Shown piece after piece: positions 57,312 to 64,000 of a DNA stretch of 64,000 nt (the first letter of the stretch is position 1; the number at the start of each line of letters is the position of its first letter). The position numbers and the translations under genes were made by a program. Under the pieces are notes generated by a model. The model was not told where the DNA came from and searched no databases. It worked only from the letters and a program-made list of their open reading frames with translations. The stretch is taken from NCBI GenBank assembly GCA_946811695.1, contig OX328125.1, positions 111,933,467 to 111,997,466 on the forward strand, in the 5' to 3' direction. Origin of the DNA: Gonocerus acuteangulatus. Lineage: Eukaryota > Arthropoda > Insecta > Hemiptera > Coreidae.

Positions 57312-60300
57312 TCTACCATGTGCACCTTATTTGAAATAAAACTACAACTTCAATCATAGGGGAAAAATTGTGATTACGGTTGTAATCACAGAAACAGCTG
57401 TTATTACAGAAACATGTTGTGATTACAAGTGTAACTATAATCAAATATGTGATTATAAGTGTAATTGTAATCACTCTTGTAATTATGATTATAATCGTAA
57501 TCATATCTCCAGGGTCTGTGATTGTAATCGTTATCACATCTCGAAAGCCTGTGATTATAATCATGATGGTAATTATGACTATGATTATGGCCAACTCTGC
57601 TGCTAGCTTCTCAGACTGGAGTGCTAATGCAACTACTTTGGATGCTAAATGTGCACGAGGCGCAAAGCATTAATCCACACAGGAACAGAACATATCTATC
57701 TCTCATCATCGCTGAGATAATCTCATCGCCACAATCTATATATCTTAGTGTAAGTTCTGAATAATAATACTAACCTCTTGAGCATTTGCTTGTCCTGCTC
57801 AGTGTAGAACGGCCAATCCTCCTGTACATCATTCCAAACATGGCGCATCAAATGGTATGTGTTGTCTTTTATAGTCGCGACGCTCAATATAGTGTTCATT
57901 AGGTTACTTCTATCTTTTTCTTTCAGTCCATCTACAAATAAAAATAAATTCTCCAATAAAACATGAAGACCATTTAAGATGTAGAGAATTAGAAATGTGT
58001 ATGGAATATAGTTAAGGAATGTTCTGTTGAAATTGCATACCTCTACTTAGTGCTAAATACAGTTCTGGTTTCTTGTAAGGTCTTACAGCTAGAAGATGAA
58101 TAATTCTATCCCTGCAACAGATGGAAACTTATCAAGAGAATATTCACATAAATACTTTTTTTTTTGTTTAAAAAAAAAAAAATGGTATCTGAATCTAGTT
58201 AGTACCAAATAATTTATTATTATTTATTTGGCATAACAACTTCTAGGCTATCTGTGAGACGCCATCGTTTTATAATGCCAATCACATGAGATTGTGATCA
58301 GCCGTGAGATGAAAATTCCTGTCGCTGGTGGGGATCGAACCCACCATCTCCCACATATGAATCTAAGGCGCTAGCCACTAGACCACAGGGAGACCCCCTC
58401 GAACCATATTGTTGCTGCTTATATCTTTCAGTCACAATTTGGATCTTGTTTACTGCTGTCGATATGAATAGCCTTCATATATTATTATATACTATAAATG
58501 ATATCGGGAGCAAGGTTAGCTCAGTGGTAGAGCACTGGACTAATAAGTTGGAGGACCTGAGTTCAAATCCCGATCAAGCACTAAAGATTTTTTCTTCTAG
58601 TGTCTTCGTTCATAGGTTGAATTCGGCCTCCCTTGACCGTCACTAGGCCAACCCAGCCTTTAATTAATTTAATAATGGGTACCTTGGGTGCTAATGACTC
58701 TAGCAGTCGAAACAGCCAAGGGGAAAATCAGGCGGCCGGTGCATAGTACTGACCACACTATCTCCCTAGGGTGCCGTATGGTCACGAATCAGATACCTCT
58801 GTAGTATCTGCCCCTCAGGGCCCTCGTGGCCTGCTACGGGACTGATTTTTTTTTATAAATGATATCAATCAAGTAATTACATCGTCAGTTCTTATCTTAG
58901 TGATTTTCTTTCCCACGATAGAAAATTTATTTTAGTTTAATATTAAATTACCAAAGTAAAGGAAATTTGACATTAAAATTTAATAATTCCAAATATATAA
59001 GAACAGGATGCTGAGAGAGACGGAAAAGTCTAACGGTAGTGAGGTAGAGATGAGGAGAGATTGGCAAGCCTACGGAAGAAACTAGATGGATAAGCATCCG
59101 GCGTACCGTGCACTACAAGTATCTTCATTCGCCAGCAATGAAAGGGTTAAGGATGACGTACTTACGCTGAAAGCGCTCGCCCACAGTACTCCAACCAAAT
59201 CCAGTGACGACACGGTCTCAACCAAAAGGTATGAGAAAATTATTTATACTTATGAAGATGAAGGTACTAGCAATTTGCAAATGGTGAAACCTTTGAGGGA
59301 AGGGAAGGGAATATTCTCCTCCCAGAAGTTCACACTTGCGTAATTGAACAGATCTATCTATCTTAGTAGATCCAGAAGTATTCCATCTACTTTCTCCCCC
59401 AGGAGCTTTCATTATAAAGGCACAAAAAATAAAAAAAGTGGTATTTTCCAAAGACACCATAAATATATTCTTATGTATTTCGACACACTCAATCCAAATA
59501 AGTTTCACTCAAGGACGTCAGGTTTAAGGGCATTTGAAGTTCAGATTTTGTATATAGTCATTTAAGAAGAAATAACTAGAGCTTCCATAGTTTTGACGGT
59601 CGCTGAATTCGAATCCGAGGTCTGCTTCACCCCATTGGCGCAAAATCAAGGTCATTCAAGGACAAATATGTCTATTTTGCAAATATGAATTTTTGACTGC
59701 AGATCCATGTTTTGCAAAATAAACATATTTGTTCTTGAAATTACCTTGATTTTGCGCCGATGGGGTCAAACAGATCTCGTTCTCCAATTCAGTGACCCTC
59801 AAAACCATGGAAGCTCTAGTTATTCCTTCTTAAATGCCTTCATACAAAATTTTACCTTCAAATGCTCTTAAACCAAACATGCAGGAGTGAAACGGACTCC
59901 GGATTCGGATTCAGCGGGTCAAAATACATAAGAATATATGTATGGTGTCTTTGGAAAATACCACTTTTTTTTTTATTTTGTGTACCTGTTGCAGTTATTC
60001 ATACGGCTAAGGAGAGGATTTATGCAGCTGCTCTTCCTATCTTTATGTCTAATACTTATTTCATAACTGTTAATAGTTAATTATGATTGCTAATGATAAG
60101 ATATTTCTAACTAAATACCTGATTGGCCTCCTCATTAATTCTGGATTCCCGGGTTTCTGGGCATTATTGTTTCCTTGTGGTTTGCTGTGTGGAGGAGGAG
60201 GGGTTACAGCTGCTGGCGGAATTCTTCGTCCCAAACCACCGCCATTAACAACTTTGGTTCGGCCTTTCACTCTACGTCCAAATCCAGACTTATCTAGTTC

Positions 60301-62224
60301 TATTTCTCTAGTGCTGAAAATAGTAGTCATCATATAACTTTGCAGAAGAACAAGTAGTAAACATAAGTACATATTCAAAATAATGAATTATAGTAATTGA
60401 GAAAAGAATGAATTAGTCCCACAGATTGTGATTTTTGGCTACCTGGCATTTAAGGGAATAGAATGGTGAGTAAATTATCCCCCTTGTAAAGGCCCATGAA
60501 GTACTGGGTAGGCCAATCCGAGCCAACAACAATAGAAGATGAAATTTCAGTGCAAGGAAGTCGAGCTCGGAACATACAATACAGAAGGCCCCAGTGACAG
60601 GCTCTACTTACAATAATTTGTTAACACATTCATTATAGCGAGCTCCGTATGGTGCTTATCAAATCCGTACGGTGTTCCCATCCCTTCCCAGAGATAACAA
60701 GCACCATACGGAGCTCAGTTCCATTCGGTTTCTCGTTACCCTCCTGACTTCAGACTCTCTCGCCCTTAAAGAGTTCTGAAAAGGACTAAGAGGACAAAGC
60801 CGTTTGCCATTTTGATTTCTGAGCAAGCATTCATTCCATTCCAATGACTACAAACACCATATGGTGCACATTAGTTTTTTTACGAATTATGAAGCAATTT
60901 ATTATTATTATTATTATTCTTACAATGTTATAAACATTAAAACAAATGATTATTTGTAAAAAAAAAAAAAATAATAATAATCCGTCAGATGGGAAGTAAA
61001 TTAAAATCAATCGCAGTGGTAGCCCAATGTGAGCCAAGATGGCGGCAACATTGAACGTCTTAATACCTTTCAATCAAAGAAAACTTTATTAGAAAGTCCA
61101 ATCCAAAAGACTAACTTCAGTATATTCTGGTCAGATGATGTTATGATAAGTAAGGGTACGGGTTATGTTATTAAGTAAAAACATTCTTATAAATATCTAA
61201 GAATAATAATAAAATTACCAATTTTCTTTCTGCTGTTTTTCAGCCGCCTGCATCCGACTCCTTGTGGTTTCGTACACATCGTCGTTGGCTTGCACTCGCA
61301 TTTTGCAAGGCAATGTTCCAACACTTTCCAAACATCTAAAATTAGAATAATTAGGTGATTAAACGATAAAAAAAGAATAAGTATAATTTTTAAAAGTTTC
61401 AGGGATCCCCCAAAATTTGATATCCACAAACATTTGTGTGATACAAAAGTAAAACTAGTTTATATATAAAAAATAAAATAAACAATTACTGACACTGTTG
61501 GCGGTTTAAACAGTTTTTAGCCTTAGCTTTGGCTAAGTATTGATAAATAATAAACACTATCCCCCTTGCCTACCCTTCATAGCATTTCTTAGTCTTAAAG
61601 GAGACGTAATCAGTCTAGTCAGAATAGAGTAACGTGTTGTTCCTTGCCTACCCCTCATAGCATTTCTTAGTCTTAAAGGAGACGTAATCAGTCTAGTCAG
61701 AATAGAGTAATGTGTTCTTCCTTGAAATGTGAATTTGCAAATGGTGGAACCCTCAGAAATATTTTCTTAAGCAATTCGGATATAAGTATCAGTTTAAATT
61801 TCTTAGGGTCCCCCCTTTCCCCTCAACATACCTCATACACTGTCATTTGATAAATTTACAATGAAATAGAAGTTAATTGTGGCTAATAGGAACCAAAATT
61901 TTGAAAAATGCGATCAAATGAAAATTTCACTCTCATTTCGGCTCAATAGTGACTTAAAAATATTAATATTGGTCAAATTTATAAGTTGTTGAGCTTTTTG
62001 AAATCACTTATTGATGTTCTTTAACTTTTAGGAAGGGGGCGGGTGTATTAAAAGAATTGATGAATCCAATCTGTAATTTGTTAAAAGTAGGCTCAACACA
62101 GTTTTCGCAAAATTGGAAAAAAATGTTGTTTTTGGCTAGCTATTGCGGCACTTTTACCTTGCCGAATTTGGGCTTCGGCCAGTTCATTTGAAGCAGAATT
62201 TAATGTTCTTTACTTCCTATTTGA

Positions 62225-62277
<53 letters not shown>

Positions 62278-62661
62278 CCAAAATCAACGGTTTTTTAAAT
62301 AAATGAAGAAAAACTGAAAAAAGTGCTAAAATTTCGCGCGGTTTTTCGCTTGCCAAAAGTCCCCCCCCCCAGCTTTCGAGTTGGAAAACTTGGTTCCAGC
62401 ATACTCACACAATACCTAATAATATAAAAAATTTGTTGGGGATTTAATGTTAGCTCAAACACCTCTATCTATTGGGCTATCAGGTTTGACAGATGCTTTA
62501 GTAAATTCAAATGAGAATATATAAGATTCGTCATACCTTTGTCCTGAATGCCGTATACACTCGAACGATCCTTGAGGGCCTTCTATATCACTATTGCTGG
62601 AAAGACTAAATTTAAACGCTGACCTAGACCTCGGTGACTGGCCATTTGGAAAGCACAATTG
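54682..62661 (-). CDS. ELL: ELL, RNA polymerase II elongation factor, eight exons, 5' end outside the window
   Basis: Exons 62661-62537, 61335-61219, 60313-60119, 58111-58041, 57931-57775, 56774-56475, 55455-55284 and 54831-54682 join in phase to 428 codons plus stop. ELL suppresses Pol II pausing and works in the super elongation and little elongation complexes. Seen: the ELL domain from FSLSSNSD and GPQGSFECI, through KMRVQANDDVYETTRSRM, RPIRDRIIHLLAVRPYKKPE and NDVQEDWPFYTEQDKQMLK; a Pro-rich linker; and the occludin/ELL (CEAL) domain with DLPKYL, YKEDFNANYNEYKLLHS and a terminal YLHEKLSHIKRLVREYD. The linker, about 100 residues, is much shorter than in human ELL. The exon start at 62661 is phase 0 but not a Met; the missing N terminus must lie right of 64000 or in unrecognised sequence. 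Confidence 0.95.
55005..55140 (-). mobile_element. SINE family C-like fragments
   Basis: AAATTAATTAAAGGTTGGGT and GGCATAGGGACTTTGTCAG match the SINE C body in reverse; a G-run and TGTGTCAACCTTTGAGG follow. Inside the last ELL intron. Confidence 0.45.
55284..55455 (-). CDS. ELL: ELL exon (occludin/ELL domain, first half)
   Basis: Acceptor TTTTTCCAG, donor GTATCT. First base completes Ile. Encodes DYTTIKDIDQRRKYKEDFNA, the signature start of the domain shared with occludin. Confidence 0.96.
55577..55815. mobile_element. piggyBac-type MITE flanked by TTAA
   Basis: TTAA at 55573-55576 and 55816-55819; ends CCCTTTAATGC and GCATTAATGGG are inverted. Interior contains GGGACATATATGTC and GGGACACATATGTCCC. 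Lies in an ELL intron. A similar lone end (TTAACCCATTAGAGAC) is at 55949. Confidence 0.82.
56475..56774 (-). CDS. ELL: ELL exon (Pro/Ser-rich linker)
   Basis: Acceptor TTCTGTTAG, donor GTAAGT. Low-complexity linker with PSSIHPGSPPSATEP and PTPPQDTSPPPPKHPPP around a basic patch GLLVKRQRISHYKRP, ending DLPKYL at the occludin domain. The basic patch could act in nuclear import (inference). Confidence 0.93.
56979..57599. mobile_element. Fold-back element with hAT-like ends
   Basis: CAGAGTTGGGCATAATC at 56979 and GATTATGGCCAACTCTG ending 57599 are inverted ends. Inner arms (about 56995-57120 and 57410-57530) are also inverted, made of GTAATCAC/GATTATAA-type motifs, around a (TA)n array at 57260-57308. 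No clear 8-bp duplication was seen. In an ELL intron; its open frames are artefacts. Confidence 0.78.
57775..57931 (-). CDS. ELL: ELL exon (end of the ELL domain)
   Basis: Acceptor TATTTGTAG, donor GTTAGT. Encodes GLKEKDRSNLMNTILSVA and VWNDVQEDWPFYTEQDKQML, the winged-helix-like end of the N-terminal ELL domain. Confidence 0.96.
58041..58111 (-). CDS. ELL: ELL exon (71 bp)
   Basis: Acceptor CTGTTGCAG, donor GTATGC. Encodes DRIIHLLAVRPYKKPELYLA. Missed by ORF length rules because it is so short; phases (one base, one base) fit both neighbours. Confidence 0.95.
58215..58397 (-). mobile_element. SINE family B
   Basis: Minus-strand copy with TGGCTAGCGCCTTAG and GGTGGGTTCGATCCCCACC. The body diverges from other copies. 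In an ELL intron. Confidence 0.82.
58506..58853 (+). mobile_element. SINE family C, complete, with 13-bp target duplication
   Basis: TATAAATGATATC flanks it at 58493-58505 and 58854-58866. The head is strongly tRNA-like: GGTTAGCTCAGTGGTAGAGC (A box) and GAGTTCAAATCC (B box). The loop CTAATAA in the anticodon position would put AAT (Ile) there, although its stem is weak. A 250-bp body and a poly-T-like tail follow. A pseudo-tRNA call by a scanner is likely. Confidence 0.92.
59418..59986. mobile_element. Long fold-back element, near-complete palindrome of about 570 bp
   Basis: AGTGGTATTTTCCAAAGACAC on the left and its complement on the right mark the outer arms. Matching continues inward (ATAACTAGAGCTTCCATAG, GCGCAAAATCAAGGT) to a centre near 59695. 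Small indels only. In an ELL intron; the frames inside are artefacts. Confidence 0.85.
60119..60313 (-). CDS. ELL: ELL exon
   Basis: Acceptor CTATTTTCAG, donor GTATTT. First base completes Cys; the next residues read TREIELDKSGFGRRVKGRTK, then a Pro/Gly-rich loop and MRRPIR. In ELL, this region links the two halves of the N-terminal domain. Confidence 0.94.
61219..61335 (-). CDS. ELL: ELL exon
   Basis: Acceptor TCTAATTTTAG, donor GTAATT. Encodes CLESVGTLPCKMRVQANDDV and YETTRSRMQAAEKQQKEN, strongly conserved in ELL. Confidence 0.96.
61495..61745 (+). repeat. Dispersed repeat F, copy 2, with an 85-bp internal tandem duplication
   Basis: CCTTGCCTACCC(T/C)TCATAGC through GAATAGAGTAA(C/T)GTGTT occurs twice in a row with only a few differences. 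The flanks match repeat F at 43880-44070 (CCTTAGCTTTGGCTAAGTAT). In an ELL intron. Confidence 0.8.
61746..62536. other. ELL intron, homopolymer T run, nothing else recognised
   Basis: Includes about 49 T residues at 62227-62275, with no tRNA-like head or LINE sequence attached that I could recognise, so its source is unclear. Confidence 0.5.
62537..62661 (-). CDS. ELL: ELL exon, most upstream recovered
   Basis: Acceptor TTTGTTGCAG, donor GTATGA. Encodes SAFKFSLSSNSDIEGPQGSF and ECIRHSGQ, as in the first third of the ELL domain. Phase 0 start without Met. Confidence 0.94.
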
Positions 62662-62799
62662 CTGCAACAAAAAATAAAAATAATTACCATTAATTATACA
62701 AATGTCAGATTCTTATAAACTCTTAGTAGGAATATGCTGGTTCTTAGCAGCAATAAGTAAAATACAGAATTTTCTCATTGTTCTGGAAAGCCTTAAGAG

Positions 62800-63485
62800 A
62801 TAATACTACCTTGCAACCTCTTTTTTACAATTTTCTTTTTTAAGGGCTTAAATGCTTCCTTGACTAACCAAAAATTATATGTTATATAGAAGGGTTTATG
62901 TGTCGAACAGTTTTTAAATATACCAAAAATTAGATTTTTCAACTAAAGTCACGATGCATTTCAAAATTAAAAACTTTTTTTTTAATCTTTATTACAAGAA
63001 ATTTTGAAAAAAAAAAAAATTCAAAAGAAAGAATTAAGTCGATTTTCTCAGGGTAATACGCTAGCACATTCAAATTTCCCCCATTCAACTTCAAATTTTA
63101 ACTGCAGATTCCTAAGGATATTTGCTAGTAAAGTACATAGGGATTTTTCAACCGCTTTTCAACAGATTTTTTAACAGAAAATGAAAAATTGTTCACCATT
63201 TTCGAAAAAAATCTTATTTCTTAATAATCTTTTGTACTTTACTAGATTTAACCTTCTTCTTTTAATATAATTTTAGTTTTTTGGTCTAGATTAAAAATTG
63301 CCGCCTGAAGACTATCACTAGTGAAAAAGAGGGTTTCAGTTTACAGACACAGTGCTGCCATTTTGTTTTCAAAGAATTAAAACTATTTTTTGGTTTACTT
63401 TAACATCCCGTATAAAATTTATGAGAACAAATTGAAAAATCTTGATTTATTTGTTGTTTATGAATTTGAGAAAACGACTTTGATT
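62800..63485. repeat. Dispersed repeat E, long copy
   Basis: Matches 36925-37650 along its length and 4430-4735 at its right third. Confidence 0.75.
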
Positions 63486-63564
63486 TTGACCACTCAATGT
63501 AGTATTGCCGATTAAACAAAGAGAAATGTGGAGTGGAAACGTAAACGGTTAAGAAACGAGGTGT

Positions 63565-63700
63565 AGATAGTTAGCTGTCGAGGTGATAAGCAATCAGGGA
63601 TTAGTTGGGATTCGGCTAGGAAAACATCAATATGAATTTTGTAAAAATCTGTAATAAGGAAGTTTCGGTTACCTTCGGTGGTCTAAATACAGCCCGACTT
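63565..63700 (+). mobile_element. Half copy of the terminal repeat seen at 50690-51005
   Basis: TAGATAGTTAGC(T/C)GTCGAGG, GATAAGCAATCAGGGATTAG and TTCGGCTA(G/A)GAAAACATCAA match the left arm at 50690-50800. Confidence 0.7.
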
Positions 63701-64000
63701 AAAATTGAAACTAGTTAACTTTACTCTATGTACAATTCATGTTCTGTACAGCATTTACACAAAACGTAAAAGGCAAACCATAATCTAAGAAAAAAATTCA
63801 GTGATCTTCTGGCGTAACAAACTATAACTTCTAGAAGACGAATGTTACACCATTCGCTCATAAAGCCCGTCGTATCAATTTCACCTCCGATCACTTTCAA
63901 ACTACAGAGCAGTTTAAAAGTGCAGTATACTAAGAATATGTTATGTCTAAATTTTAAATTCTTGACACATCAGATGCTTTATACGCCTCATAAAATCAAT
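63701..64000. other. Window end, nothing recognised
   Basis: AT-rich sequence upstream of the first recovered ELL exon. No Met-containing exon matching the ELL N terminus was found. Confidence 0.4.

Noticed and set aside
57020..57673. Several frames of 60-95 codons
   Set aside because: Low-complexity translations of the fold-back element.
58506..58580. Possible functional tRNA gene
   Set aside because: A and B boxes are good, but the anticodon stem is weak, the sequence continues into a SINE body with a target duplication, and a related copy exists at 11065-11995.

Overview
The window is animal nuclear DNA: AT-rich, with large introns, GT-AG splice sites, thirteen or so (TA)n arrays and very dense transposable elements. 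Penelope-like elements, tRNA-derived SINEs, Jockey-type LINEs, mariner/Tc1/pogo, hAT, piggyBac and Helitron remnants together suggest an invertebrate, most likely an arthropod. The species cannot be fixed from the sequence alone. No bacterial-type genes, CRISPR arrays or rRNA were seen.

Three host genes could be assembled exon by exon. All three are on the minus strand and every recovered junction keeps the reading phase. (1) A divergent torsin-family AAA+ ATPase (exons at 13388-13120, 10664-10525, 6581-6442, 2528-2360, 410-290). Its N-terminal exon was not found, and it ends in a KHDEL ER-retrieval signal. (2) A complete nine-exon GTPBP3/MnmE gene for the mitochondrial tRNA-modifying GTPase (40002 down to 26908; 523 codons), with a basic mitochondrial leader and the C-terminal FCIGK motif. 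(3) An ELL RNA polymerase II elongation factor gene (eight exons, 62661 down to 54682), running from the middle of the N-terminal ELL domain to the occludin/ELL domain; its 5' exon(s) lie beyond the right edge.

Layout. 0.3-13.4 kb is torsin; its introns hold a 6 x 90-bp minisatellite, a hairpin minisatellite, a 5'-truncated RNase H-bearing LINE with a 16-bp target duplication, a pogo-like transposon, a hAT element inserted inside a SINE, and a MITE split by a SINE. 13.4-26.9 kb is a transposon block: a Tc1-like element, LINE 3' ends, a possible solo LTR, two Penelope-like families, a nearly full-length Jockey-type LINE with its poly(A) tail, and mariner fossils. 26.9-40.0 kb is GTPBP3, with a Helitron, an LTR copy and satellite-like tandem repeats in its introns. 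40.3-54.7 kb is intergenic: a SINE directly followed by a Penelope-like element with long inverted arms, a piggyBac remnant, an LTR with a primer-binding-like sequence, a mariner MITE and a long quiet AT-rich stretch. 54.7-62.7 kb is ELL, whose introns contain a TTAA-flanked MITE, two fold-back elements and SINEs.

The most notable non-protein signal is a set of hammerhead-ribozyme-like motifs in the Penelope-like terminal repeats. Two families keep the CUGAUGA...GAAA core with a complementary stem II, and one copy also has a 5-bp stem I flanking a GUA cleavage site. Among proteins, the torsin is the outlier: altered Walker B and sensor 1 residues but retained GCK and C-terminal HDEL.
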